DNA of 64,000 bases from Budorcas taxicolor (GCF_023091745.1 NC_068926.1:69252001-69316000); one strand, 5' to 3'; positions 34,411 through 45,339 are shown, numbered from the stretch's first letter. Made by a program: numbers and translations. The notes: generated from the letters alone by a model not told the origin.

Positions 34411-36898
34411 GGCGCGGCCCGGCGAAGATGGCAGGCAGCGAGGGCGTGCAGGCGTGAGGCCCAGCTCTGCCCCGAGCCCGCCTGGAGTCTCTTCTGGAGA
34501 CAGACTAAGTGCCGGGCCCCCCTCCCTGCCGTTTCCCAGGGAACTTTCCATCCGTGTGTTTGTGTCCGTGTGTGTGTGTCACGTGCAGGGTTGACTGAGG
34601 GGCTGTGACCGTCACCCTGAAAAGCTTGAGACAGGAAAGAAAACCCGGCTCCCAGTCGATTCCAGCAGCAGAGCTGCCAGAGGCTTCCTCTCTCTCCCTG
34701 ACCCTGGGCCAGCGGGCCTGTGGACGGCAGCCCATCACACGAGCCTCCACCGCGGGGAGCTTGCGCTGTGTGCGGGCCCGTGGGGCACTGGGAGTCCACG
34801 CACGCTGAGGTGCAAAAGCTTTCCTGGGGCCACCGCGCCAAACCCCAACCTCACACAGCTGCGGCCACAGGGAGCGGGGAGGGGAGCTGAGAGGGCTTCT
34901 GATTCCAGGCACAGACGACAGAAATGACCCTCAGACGGAGGCTGCAGGCTGCGGGAGGTGCGAGGTACGCTGGGCTGCTGGAGCACGTGGCACGTGGGGA
35001 GTGGGAAGGCGCGGGCCTGGGGCTGAACGCGGCCTTGAGGCATCCACAGGGCACCCAGCCGACGTTCTGGCAGCCGGGTCTGTGGCTCTGGGACCGAGCT
35101 GGAGATGGTGGCACCTGCAGCTTGGGGCCTCCTCGGGAGACAGCGTCATGGAGGTGACGTGTCCTCACTGACGGACCCCCGAGGTCCCCACCCCAGCATC
35201 TGGGGGCTCCCTGATCTGCTTCCTGCCCGGTAGGTGCCGCTCTGCTTCAAAGGCAACCCCAGACGCCTTTCCAGGGACCTAACCACAGAGTGGAGGTGGC
35301 TGGCAGGGGGGCCAGGCAGGGCGGAGAGCCGCCACCCTGGGCTTGCCAGCTCGCTTGCCAGCTCTTCCTCGCCCAGAACCTCTTCGGCCCACTCCGCGGG
35401 CAGCTGCAGAGCCGGATCCCTTTCCGCTCAGGGAGACTGCAGGTGCCTGGCTCTCCGGATCTGCCCACCTCCCACCCACAGCTTCTCAGCAGCCCTGGTC
35501 CGAGAAAAGACCACCCCCACCAGCACCACACTCTGGAGCAGGGTCGCAAAGAGCGAGGCCGGCCGTCTGCCGTCAAGGGCACCTGGGGAGCACCAGACCA
35601 GGCTGGGCTCCCCGCCCGGCTCCTCACTGCTGCGTGCTTGGGCTGAGCAGAGAAGACAGAGGTGGTCTCTGTCCTCGGAGGCTCCAGGCTAGCAGGGGAG
35701 GCGGACAGGCAGTGCAAACGCCACACGAGCTGAGGCCCCCGCCGCCCTGTTTTGAGACACTTTTGAGAAAAGTTACCACGTTGCCGGACCCAGCCAAGGA
35801 TGAGCTAACCAGAAGGAGCATAGCAGTGCAGTCACAAGAGCACCGGCAGGGGCCTTGTGGGGGGAGGTACCCTGGGATCCAAAAGTGGCTGGTATGGCAG
35901 GAAGCCCAACAGCCAGAGGGAGCCCTAGTGGGGCCAGTGGGCAGGGGGCGGGGGGCAGGCAACGGAGAGCCTTTACTAGGTACTTTGTAAACAGCCTGGA
36001 ATACAGAGGGTGTGCCCTGGCTGGGCGTAAGAGACCTGGAGTTCTAGGCCCAGCCCTGCACTGCCTTGCTCTGTGACCTTGAGCAAGAGGCTGTCCCCCT
36101 CTGGGCCCTTTTGATAAATCAGCAATACCCTCACTCACTACACCCTGATCCTTGAGTGCTCAGCGCATTCTTTGCCCCGGCCCTTCCCGCCGCCTAGAGG
36201 CTCCACCCCTCCTCCTGTGCGCCATTCAGGCTGCAGAGTAGAGGTCACCTCTTCCAGGCGCCCCGCTGACCTCTCGCGTCTCCACACTTCTCACTCTCTG
36301 TTTCATCGCAGCTTGGTGCTTGCCGAGCTCAAGCTCGCACTGCAGCCTCAGGTGCCCCTGTCGTTCTTTAGCTTGTCCGTCGTCTGTCTGCCCCCCTCTT
36401 CTGGGAGCTCTGTGCCCCAGGGGACTCGTGAACTTGTCAGCAGAGTTACAGAGGTTGAAAGGTGACGGGAGGATGCTCCCGCCCTGACATCCAATGGACC
36501 GGAGTTTGAAACGTGCTAACCCCCGGGAAATTGGCTCTGAGGACCTGGGCAGGTCACTCAAACTCTCTGAGCCTCAGCCTTATCATCAAAGTGGATCATA
36601 TCTATCCCAGCGTGTCCCACACAGAGTTATCATCACCCCATGTTAAGTCTTGTTCCCACCAGAAATGGGGGTGGCCAGGGACTGATCTAGGTCAAGTTCA
36701 CCTGATTCTGTGAGCCCTTCCTTTGTAGCTGCCACTTCGCAAGTCACTGATCTATAGATGACCTTCCGGGGGTGAGGCCCTGAGCATCAGGGGGCAGCCA
36801 GGGGGAATCCCTACCCGACCTGGGGCCCTTCAGGAAGCAGTTTCAAACACCTACCAGGTTGTAGGCCATATCTGAGACAAGATCTATTACTGTCTTGC
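34410..36898. other. LIF-OSM intergenic, unique
   Basis: A MIR remnant at about 36,510-36,620. Nothing else recognised. Confidence 0.5.
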
Positions 36899-36914
36899 CT
36901 GTTTCACACAACAC

Positions 36915-37433
36915 ACCGGGGGCTTCCCTGGTGGCTCAGATGATAAAGAAACTGCCTGCAATGCAGAAGACCTGGATTCTATCCCTGGATCCGGAAGATC
37001 CTCTGGAGAAGGAAATGGCCACCCACTCCAGTATTCCTGCTTGGGAAATCCGACGGACAGAGGAGCCTGGCGGGCTACAGTCCATGGGGTCGCAAGAGCT
37101 GGACGTGACTTAGTTAGTGACTTCCCTGATAGCTCAGTTGGTGAAGAATCCGCCTGCAATGCAGGAGACCCCGGGTTGATTCCTGGGTCGGGAAGATCCG
37201 CTGGAGAAGGGATAAGCTACCCACTCCAGTATTGGGCTTCCCTTATGGCTCAGTTGGTAAAGAATCTGCCTGCAATGTGGGAGACCTGGGTTTAAACCCT
37301 GGGTTGGGAAGATCCCCTGGAGAAGGAAAAGGCTACCCACTCCAGTATTCTGGCCTGGAGAATTCCATGGACCGTATAGTCCAGGGGGGTTGCAAAGAGT
37401 CGGACACGACCGAGTGACTTTCACTTCACTTCG
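36915..37433 (+). mobile_element. Three-unit Bov-tA SINE array with one TSD
   Basis: Unit 1 about 36,919-37,115 (full), unit 2 about 37,120-37,232 (head only, cut at CCACTCCAGTATT), unit 3 about 37,233-37,430 (full). The whole is bracketed by a perfect 16-bp duplication CTGTTTCACACAACAC at 36,899-36,914 and 37,434-37,449. Confidence 0.93.
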
Positions 37434-37789
37434 CTGTTTCACACAACACCCACAGCACACATACCCCCAGCCACTCACCCACGAAGACCGAGAGCAACCC
37501 ACATCCTCCATCTTTCCCCTGTCCCCTCTGGTTCCCAAACCTCTGGTCCCCAGCTTCTCAAGGGAGACCCACTCAGAGAAAATGGGCACCTTCTCTGAGA
37601 TGCCCCCACAGTCAGAGCCTGCAGCTGATGGGGGTGTGCGGCTTCCCTTCCCGGATAGAGCAAGGACCCCCAGCCCAGCCCTCCAGTGGTGGATGCTTGT
37701 GGCCTTGCCACCTAGGGACCACCCCCATCTCCAAGAGGCTTCCCCAACCGCCCCCCCCCCCAAAATGCAACAGAGACACACAGGGGCTT

Positions 37790-38835
37790 TAGAAACCACA
37801 CAAATTTTAAATATATGTTTGCACAATATTAACATTAAATACACATCATAAATAAGCCTTATAAATAGAAAACAGATTTTTAAAAAACTGATTTAAAAAA
37901 AATCTATAAATTAGTCCTGTCCCTCCAAGGAATTGGCCCAGAAGCTTCTGGGACCGCCCCCTCCAGGAGGGCGATGATTTCAGCACGAAAAAAATACCAT
38001 GATGCACCACCAGGGGGCGCAGCGGCAGCCGAGACCCAAGACCAGGCGCTCCCAGGCAGTAGGTCACCAGAGAGCGGAGCCAGTGCCCAGGGGCCGTCTG
38101 CACCGTGTGTCCCTATGTATGGAGAGAATCTGATATCCACCCTGTGTCACCGAGTCCCAGCAACTGACAACAGAGAGGGCTGCACGTGGTCCCCAAGCCC
38201 TTCGAATCACAAAGAGAAAACTGCGGTCCTGAGAAGCAAGGTGGCCTTGATGAGGTCACACAGCGAGTTAGAGGCCAACCTCGGACCGACCCCCCCAACA
38301 CCATCAGTGCTCTTCCAGTGCCCTCTGCTCCATCACAGCTGCCTGAAATGCGGCCTCCCAGGCACCCAGGGATCTGGCCCCAGGCGTAATGAGGCATAGT
38401 CGGCCAACTCAGGCCCTGACCCCCACCGCCTTGAAGCCGGGCCACTGGGGTAAGGAGGAAGTACAGGGGCAAGAGCTATGCAGTCATGAGGGGACAGTCC
38501 GGCCGGTCTCCGGGGAGCAGAGCGGGGGTGGGGGGGCGGCCAGTCTGGCCATGAGTCAGCCTATGTCATCCGACCCCTGAATCAATGGAAAGTTGGCCCC
38601 GTATGGACCTGGCTCGGCCACCCCCCCGAGAGCCAAGGAACCCAGGACTGGCGGCGCTTCACAGCCTGACCGCTCCCCTGCAGCCCAGCCTTGGGGAAGC
38701 TAGACGGGGCTGCCCGGCTCACACCCCTTAAAGTGCACTTCGGAGAGGTGGGGAGCAGAGAGGAGATGGGTGGCGGTGGCCTGCCATCCTGCATGCCACC
38801 TGCTGACCTTTCACCTGGCAGGGGTGCCCCAAAGG
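37790..38835 (-). other. OSM: OSM 3' untranslated region
   Basis: About 1 kb of non-coding sequence after the stop, ending in a strongly AT-rich block (37,800-37,920). That block reads in mRNA sense as several AUUUA motifs, including CUUAUUUAUG, an AU-rich decay element. No canonical AATAAA was found, so the 3' end is an estimate from the AT-rich block and the human gene size. A strong CTCF-like motif lies inside at 38,007-38,020. Confidence 0.6.
38007..38020 (+). promoter_or_regulatory. CTCF-like motif in OSM 3'UTR
   Basis: CCACCAGGGGGCGC on plus is the textbook CTCF core. Points right, opposite to OSM transcription. Confidence 0.65.
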
Positions 38836-39390
38836 CTACCGGGGCAGCTGGCCCCTGGGCGAGAGTCTCCTGACCTCCAGGAAGGGCCGTGTCCTGCGGG
38901 CCCCCCTCTGCAGGGCCCGGTGGGGGCTGTGTCTGCGGCTGCGGCCCCGTCGTTCCCCCCAGCCCCGGAGGACATGCCCGGCTGCACGCATGAAGCGGTG
39001 GTAGCCTCGCAGGAACCTGCAGTTCCTGAGCTTGCGCTGGAAGGTGCTGGAGGGCGGCATGGGCGGCAGCAGTGGCGGCAACGTGGGCCCTGGGCCCGGC
39101 TGGGTGGGCTCAGCGGCCTCTGGGTCCAAGGAGCCGCGCAGCAGCTGGGCCATGCAGTGGATGTTATTCCCGAACCCACGGACATTCATCTCCGCCTGTT
39201 GCTGGGCTGCTTCTGGGAGGTCCTGCTGCAGGGCGCTCAGCATTCGAAGGACGAGGCCCAGCGTGACGTTGAGGGTCCGCAGGAATTCCTGCCTGCTGAG
39301 CCTCCACAGGGCGTCCTCGCTGGGGAAGTCCCCCGGGTGCTCCCTGCAGTGTTCCTGCAGTTTGGGACTCTCCAGGCCTTGGAAGCGGAT
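38836..39390 (-). CDS. OSM: OSM coding exon 3
   Basis: This 555-bp exon encodes residues 57-240 and the TAG stop. It holds helices B-D, the short BC loop, a Pro-rich CD linker (about residues 150-170), the FxxK site and the cleaved basic tail. The acceptor is CTCTCCCCAG. Confidence 0.97.
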   Translation of the reverse strand: MRFQGLESPKLQEHCREHPGDFPSEDALWRLSRQEFLRTLNVTLGLVLRMLSALQQDLPEAAQQQAEMNVRGFGNNIHCMAQLLRGSLDPEAAEPTQPGPGPTLPPLLPPMPPSSTFQRKLRNCRFLRGYHRFMRAAGHVLRGWGERRGRSRRHSPHRALQRGARRTRPFLEVRRLSPRGQLPR

Positions 39391-41706
39391 CTGGGGAGAG
39401 CAAAAAGGACAGTCCAGAGGTAAGCCCTGGAGCCCCGACCGCACACGCACACACACCTGCTCAGCCTTGAGCTGCTGGACCGTGTGCACCCTTCCCCGAT
39501 CCAACCCTCCCATTGTACAGAACAAGAAACTGAGGCCCCAGAAGGGAGAGGACTCCCAGGTCACTGCAGGTGGGGCTGACCACACAGGGGGTGATGGTGG
39601 CGTGAGGTGTGTCGTTGTGGACTGTTCACTGCGACGACCCGGTGCCTAGAACAAGGACCGTGGTAGGTGTGCAATGAGCATGTTGGGCAAACATGAATGA
39701 GGTATTGGAGTCAGGGTTCACCCTCCAGGCCCACCCACTGGTTCCTTGGCATCTCAGGGTTAGACCCGGGACAGTCACTGTGGCCCTGGAATAATGTGGA
39801 GCCTCGGTTTCCCCACCAGCCCCAGGCTGAGCGGGTCCTCTCTGGGGACCACTCCAGCCCCAGCTCCACCGACAGTTCTCTGAGACGCAGCTGCCCCCCA
39901 GGGGGGCCGGGCACTCACATAGGGATCCACGAGTGTTCTGGTGTCCTGCATGAGGTCCGCCTGGCGCTGGAGCTGCAGGAGAAGCTCGTGGTACTTGCCC
40001 GAGCACTTGCCCGTGGCCACTGTACACAGGAACAGAAGTCTGAGGACCAGACCTGGGACAGAGGGAAGACGAGGAACCGGCTTCAGTCTCTGCCGGTGGG
40101 CGCCCTGCAGAGGGGAGGGCGCTCACGCGGGCCTCAGAGGGCACAGCCCATCCCTCATCCACGTGGAGCCCTAGGCTGGTTACTACGCGTGCCCAGGGAT
40201 ACCTACGGCGGCCACCACCACCGCCCAGAGAGCCGCTGCCCTGCACCTGAAACAGTGGCTGCGAGCCTTTTGAGAAGGCTCAACAGGCAAGCATTTTGAG
40301 AAGACGTGGTGGGGCCCAGCCGGAGTCTAGGCTGCCAACCTCGGGAGCTGACCTGCGGGGGCCCAGATGGGGCCCATGAGACCTCTGGGCTAAGGATCTG
40401 CCATTACTGCAGGCCTCAATACCCCCAACCCCACAGGGGGCCTCCAGAGGGGTTTGCAGCCCCGGCCCTGAGCTCCATCTGTAGAACCAGGAGGGGCTGC
40501 CTTTCCACCTGGAGAGGATGCATGAGATCAGCTCATCCATGCCCCTGTCTGACCCACAGGAGAACCAAGGCGCCAAAGAAGAAGGGCTTGTTCAGGTCAC
40601 CCAAGGCCACCCTCTGCCCCCATCTCTCGGGCCTCCCTCCTCCGGAAACGGCCACTTCTTTCAGGCGACCCTCCCCCCGCCCCCCCGCCAGAGATGCAGT
40701 GAGCCAGAGCATGCCCCGGTGGGCGGGCACCGTCGCGGCTCCCCCCCACACCGCCTCCCCCCCACCCACCCACCGGCACCGCCAGCCACGTGGTCGGAAG
40801 GGCCTGTGGTGCAATGGCCCGGAAGGCAGTGACACCACCTTCCCTTCCTAGGAACCGTGGCCCCTTGGGGAAGACGCCACAGCCGGGGCCCAGGGGGCTG
40901 GGTGCCCGGGAAATGCAGCCACAGGGCACCCCCTGCCGCCCCCCCAGGTACCTGCTGCTGGGCTCCGCAGGTGGGGGCTGGGGTGAGCCCTGAGCACGTG
41001 GGGCCAGGGAGCCTGTGTGGGTGTGTGTCCTGGGTCTGTGCAAGGCCCAAGGGAACGGCCGCCAAACACGGCCGGCCGTTGTGACCCATCGGCTACAGGG
41101 GCCCCGGGCTGCGTGCAGGGCTTCCCAGATGGCTGAGACCAAGGGCACCGGATGACGTCACGCGGCTCTGTGTGCCTGTCACCCTGTGGGTGTGGCTATG
41201 GGTGCTGTATGATTGTGTGGGCTCCCGGGCCCCCAGACCCGGCTGAGAGTGCCCATCCATCCCAGGGCCTGCGAATCCGGGCCAAAAAAAGGAGGCACCC
41301 CACCGCCCTTCCAGACATCACACCGCCATCCCACTCAGTGTCCCCGGCCTCCTCCTCGGCCCCAGCACATCTCCCGCCTCCCTCCTGCTTCCCCTGGCGT
41401 CTCCTGCAGTGGTGATCTCCTTCCCTCACTCCCTTGCTCCCAGAGTCCACGAGTCTGCATCACCTCCACCTGGAAGCCCTCCGGGAATACCCTTCTCCTC
41501 CTGTGAAGATGCTGTGTTCTCAGTGGATCCCTCTCTTTGCCTGCCCCCCTGGCTCTCTCCCCTTCTCAGCATCCTTCTGCCCAGTTCCCAGAGGGCAAAG
41601 GGTGGCCCTGCTCCCCGCCAGTGCCCGTGAGCCCGGCAGGCAGCTGCCAGCAGGGAGGAAGGAAGTACTCACTGGGCAGTGTTCTCTGCATACGCTGTGC
41701 CCGCAT
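38836..41706 (-). CDS. OSM: Oncostatin M precursor (spliced, 3 exons)
   Basis: Secreted IL-6-family cytokine that signals through gp130 with OSMR or LIFR. Exons 41,673-41,706, 39,919-40,052 and 38,836-39,390 join in phase to 723 nt (240 aa plus TAG). Residues 1-26 look like a signal peptide. Four cysteines (28, 71, 135, 180) match the two family disulfides and one sequon lies at N97. F173-K176 is the FxxK LIFR/OSMR contact in helix D. RSRR at 206-209 is a furin-like site releasing a 31-residue basic C-terminal propeptide. I chose the first ATG (A at -3) because it aligns with the human start; a second in-frame ATG at 41,689-41,691 has a weaker context. The segment after residue 114 is about 14 residues shorter than human OSM. 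Confidence 0.97.
39391..39918 (-). other. OSM: OSM intron 2 with MIR remnant
   Basis: 528 bp. The part at about 39,697-39,820 looks like a plus-strand MIR SINE, with a degenerate MIR body and the tail motif CCTCGGTTTCCCCA. A short reverse MIR core is at about 39,510-39,545. Confidence 0.6.
39919..40052 (-). CDS. OSM: OSM coding exon 2
   Basis: This 134-bp exon encodes the rest of residue 12 through Tyr56: the signal-peptide core and helix A. The acceptor is CTGTCCCAG and the donor GTGAGT. It leaves phase 0. Confidence 0.95.
40053..41672 (-). other. OSM: OSM intron 1
   Basis: 1,620 bp, GC-rich, with C-rich runs at 40,670-40,780. No transposon, exon or RNA gene was recognised. Confidence 0.85.
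41673..41706 (-). CDS. OSM: OSM coding exon 1
   Basis: Thirty-four coding bases encode residues 1-11 plus one base of codon 12, followed by donor GTGAGT. It lies about 50 nt below the predicted cap site. Confidence 0.94.
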
Positions 41707-41783
41707 GCTGGGTGACCGAGCTCCGGCCTGCGCCCGCTGGGGGTGACACCTCCCTGCCTGGAGCCCTGAGGGCTGGCAGCCAC

Positions 41784-41806
41784 TTTATGCCCGTCGGGGT
41801 GATTGG
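41784..41806 (-). promoter_or_regulatory. OSM: OSM core promoter (TATA-like and CCAAT)
   Basis: GCATAAAG on the minus strand (41,783-41,790) is a TATA-like box 78 nt upstream of the ATG. An inverted CCAAT (GGCCAATC) lies just above it at 41,802-41,806. The cap site is expected near 41,758. Confidence 0.7.
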
Positions 41807-41851
41807 CCAACACCTCGTGAGGTGGGTGGAGGGGGTGGGGGAGGGGAGGCC

Positions 41852-41860
41852 TTCTGGGAA
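41852..41860. promoter_or_regulatory. STAT5-type site in OSM promoter
   Basis: TTCTGGGAA (TTCCCAGAA on the gene strand) is a perfect TTCN3GAA element about 100 bp upstream of the predicted cap site. From memory, rodent OSM is a direct STAT5 target through a promoter site of this kind and position. Confidence 0.7.
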
Positions 41861-43549
41861 CATGACCCTAAAAAAAACCAAAGTTTCTGCCGGCGGCCAA
41901 TGGGCGCCCAGTGCGGTGGCATGCCCGCGCCTCCTCCTGTTTTCTTCGAATTCATTCTTCGAGGTCAGCCCCCCACGCCCAAGGATGATGCAAACCACAG
42001 CCTCAGCCTTCCTGGGGTGAGCGGGGAAGCGAGGGTGTCCGTGCCCGCTGCAGGGGGGGCTGCGTCCGAGATGGATGGGAGGGTTTGCCAGCCGGGCCCC
42101 TGGAGGGCCCATAGCCGGGTCCCTGCCCGGGAGCCGTCGGCCTTCAGGCCACTGTGGTTTGGGGGTGAGGGGAGCGAGACATCTTCCTTCTCGGGTGCCC
42201 TTCCCGCCCTCCCGCGGGGCTGTTGGGACATCTGTGAGCGGAAACCACGGGGCTCCGGGCACAGAGCCAGACCCAGGCTGGCAGCCCCGAGATTGTGATT
42301 CTGGCCCCAAGACCTGCATCCCTCAGTGGGGCTCCCCGCCATCTCCTCTCCCCCATGAGGCACCCCTCATTTAACCAGTGTTCCCCATCCCAGGCCCCTC
42401 GAACCAGGCGCCTGGGGCAAGAGAAAAGGGAGATCGGGGCTCAAGCCCACTGACGTGCTGTGTGACCCAAGGCAAGTCACTTCGCGTCTCTGGGCCGTGG
42501 AGGCCCTCACCACCTGTAAAATGAGGATTTGAAAAGTATCTCGCAGCTACCTCACCGGGCTGCTGCCGTCATGGACATAAAAGGCAAATGCCCTTGGAAG
42601 GAAAAAGGAGCAATGAAGCAGTCTGATTCCAAGTACTGGCTGTCAGGGAGGCGGGGTAGGGGGCGGAGGAGATGGGGAAGCTGTGAGCTCAGAGGGGAAG
42701 CTGGAGGGGGAGTCGCTGGTGATGGGTGGGGGCCAGGTTTCACTTTCTCTGAAAGATAGCGATCTCGAGTAGGTTCTCTGCTTCTCAAAGAAACGAGAGG
42801 AGGGGCCCCGGAGACAGCGCCTCCTGAGGCAACCTGCTGCTTCCCCACAGGATGGACGGTGACCTCGTGAGAGCGCAGTCAGAGGCGCGCTGGCCCGCAC
42901 ACCATGCCTGGCCACCTCAGCACCTCCAGCAGACGGGCTGGGGGTCCTTGGCCTGCACCCTGAGGATTGCCGTGGGGAGGGGGGTGTCAAAGGCTGAGGA
43001 GTGGGGATGGGGTCCCTGAGGGGGGCGTGGGGCCAGGGAGGCCTGAGTTGCTTGGGCCCCGTGGAGCCCGGAACAGGAACGCCAAGGTGGCCAGAAGGAG
43101 GAAGGCTGGGCACCCACCCCAGCACCCATCAATACCCCCAAGGCCATTCCCAGCAGCCTGCCCCTTGCAGACACGCCCGTCTCGCTCATTTACGCAGTCA
43201 GCAAACATCTTTTCCAAGTGCTGAGGAACTAGCAATGGGCAACACCAGGGGCACCCCACCACCCTAAGCCCCGGAGGCTTCTCCTCACCCCCTGCCTACT
43301 CCCTGGTCCCCATCACACCCTCGCCACCCCCAAGGCCCAGTTCTGGAGTCTCCTCCTGGGAACGTCACTTCTGCTCGATTCCCCGTCCCGGTGCCCACTT
43401 CCAGGAGGCGGCTTCCTGGGCCCAGGCCAGGCCCAGATCCTCGTTCATTTCACATCTCTGATCTCATCTCACTGCAGCCCTGGGAGGGACACCGGCCAGG
43501 CAGGCGTGCCTCAGCTCCCTTTTTAAAATAGTCGTTTGCTTTTATATAT
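41861..43549. other. OSM upstream region
   Basis: GC-rich unique sequence with a MIR at about 42,430-42,535. No gene recognised. Confidence 0.5.
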
Positions 43550-43762
43550 ATATATTTTTAAAAATGTACTTATTTGGCCGTGTTGGGTTTTAGTTGCAGA
43601 ACGCGGAATCTTTTGTTGCGGTGAGTGGGTTTCGAGTGGGGTGCCTGGGCTTAGTTGCCCTGTGGCTTATGGGATCTTAGTTCCCCAACCAGGGATCAAA
43701 CCCGCATCCCCTGCATTGGAAGGGGGATTCTTAACCACTGGACCACCAGGAAAGTTCCCTGG
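43550..43762 (-). mobile_element. CHR-type SINE
   Basis: Reverse SINE ending TTAACCACTGGACCACCAGG. Confidence 0.85.
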
Positions 43763-44079
43763 CTCCTGGTAATGAGAGAAAAACCGAACCTTGGAGAAGC
43801 TCAGGGCTGGGCTCCAGGTGGGAGAGTCATGTCTGGCCAGAGAGCCTCATGCCCCTCTCACAGGATTCTTGCTAAGCAGCCTCCACGCTCAGGGGACAGC
43901 CCAGTGTTTTCACCCCTTGGTCCAGAAGCAGTAGGGTCTCCTTGGTTTGAAGAGACCTCCAAGACCCAGAGATGTTGAGATCTCCCCACCTGCGGTGTGC
44001 CTTTTATAAAAACGTTTAGGAGGAGGGTGCCTTCACATCTGAAAGAGGTGGCTCTGAGCATGGAGCTTTAAACTTACAT

Positions 44080-44725
44080 ATGAGTTTGCTGGAGCTGCCA
44101 TAACCAGATACCACAGACAGAAATGATCCAAAGGTGTTTTCTCACAGTCCTGGAGTTGAAAGTCTGAGCCCAGGGCGCTGGCTTCATCCTGAGGCCGCCC
44201 TCCTCGGCTTGCAGACGGCTGGCTTCTCACCATCTCCTCCCACGGCTGCCCTGCCGTGTCTGTCTGTGCCCAGATCTCTTCTCCTTTTTTGAAAACTTAT
44301 TTGGGGCTGTGCTGGGTCTTCACTGCCGCAGGGGCTTTTCTCGAGTTGCGATGCACGGGCTTCCCTCACTGCGACGGCTTCCCTGGTTGCAGAGGACCTG
44401 GGCTTGCGGGCTTCCGTAGCTGTGGCTCGCGGGCTTTTGAGCACAGGCTCAGTAGCTGTGGCGCACGGGCTTCGCAGCTCCCCAGCACGTGGGGTCCTCC
44501 CGGACCAGGGACCAAACTCACGTCCCCTGCACTGGCAGGTGGCTTCGTTACCACTGAGCCACACCAGGGAGGCCCTGATCTCCTCTTCTTCTACGGACAC
44601 CTGTCACATTGCAGTGGGGCCCACCCAACGGCCCCACTTTACCCCAATTACCCCTTTCCAGGCCCTGGCTCTGTGCACACTCACATTCTGAGGTGCTGGG
44701 GGTCATGACCTCAGTGCACGCACTG
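44080..44725 (+). repeat. Ancient interspersed repeat, copy B, split by SINE
   Basis: Same family as 11,798-12,215. The two halves (44,080-44,286; 44,577-44,725) join across the inserted SINE. Confidence 0.65.
44287..44576 (-). mobile_element. Full-length CHR-2-type SINE nested in older repeat
   Basis: Reverse, about 290 bp. Flanks GATCTCTTCTCCT / GATCTCCTCTTCT are a decayed target-site duplication. Confidence 0.85.
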
Positions 44726-45339
44726 GGGGCTGCAGGGAGCGGGGACACTGGGGAGAAGCCGGGAGCTGGGCGGGAGGAGGCCGAGGTGAGGCGGCCCCAC
44801 AGCCCATCCAAGCGAAGTGTAAGGGGAAGATGCGTCAGCGTTTCTGGTGAGGTCAGCGCCTGGTGACGTCCCTCCTGCCAGCAGGAAAGGCTTGCGACAC
44901 GGCCCCCGCCGGTATAAATAGGCTCCACGACCACAGGGGCCGGGCTGTCCCCGCTTCCCGGGCCACGTCAGCCAGGTCCGCGTGATCCGGAGGGGAAGAG
45001 AGGGCCCGCTTGGTTCCTCAGAACTGCTGTCTCCTCGCCTTTCCGATCCACCCTCCAGCTGGGGAGCTCCCCCGCCCCCCCACCTTTAAACCCAAGGATA
45101 GGATTTGGTGTGACCTGAGGGGCAGGTCAACAGTGGACACAGGAGGCCCCTGGGTGCAGAGGCCTGCAGGCTATAGGCAAAGACCAACCCAGGTTCCGGT
45201 CTCCATCTGCCTGTGGGCCCAGAATTCTTGGCCCAGTCACACCCCGCTTTTCTGAACCTCAGTTTCCCCTCTTATAACCGCAGTGCCACAGTTTAACAAT
45301 AGAGAAGACAAACCACCCCATTTTTTAAATTAAAAAACA
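44726..45339. other. Unique sequence with promoter-like element
   Basis: Contains the CRE/TATA pair at 44,864-44,920. No convincing exon or open frame. Confidence 0.45.
44864..44920 (+). promoter_or_regulatory. Promoter-like CRE plus TATA, function unknown
   Basis: TGACGTC (44,864-44,870) is followed 42 bp later by GGTATAAATAGG, a consensus TATA box with G/C flanks (44,913-44,920). This is unique sequence 3.2 kb upstream of OSM and on the opposite strand. No convincing open frame follows. Confidence 0.35.

Noticed and set aside
33720..34841. 373-codon minus-strand open frame
   Set aside because: Reads through the AG microsatellite as a Ser-Leu repeat; compositional.
36919..36990. tRNA gene in the SINE heads
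   Set aside because: The A/B-box-like sequence belongs to tRNA-derived SINEs (all Bov-tA and CHR copies); no cloverleaf outside SINE context.
37134..37844. 236-codon minus-strand open frame overlapping the SINE array
   Set aside because: Largely the reverse translation of Bov-tA units, then the OSM 3' flank.
41689..41691. Second in-frame ATG as the OSM start
   Set aside because: It lacks a purine at -3, and the first ATG matches the human start position and has A at -3.
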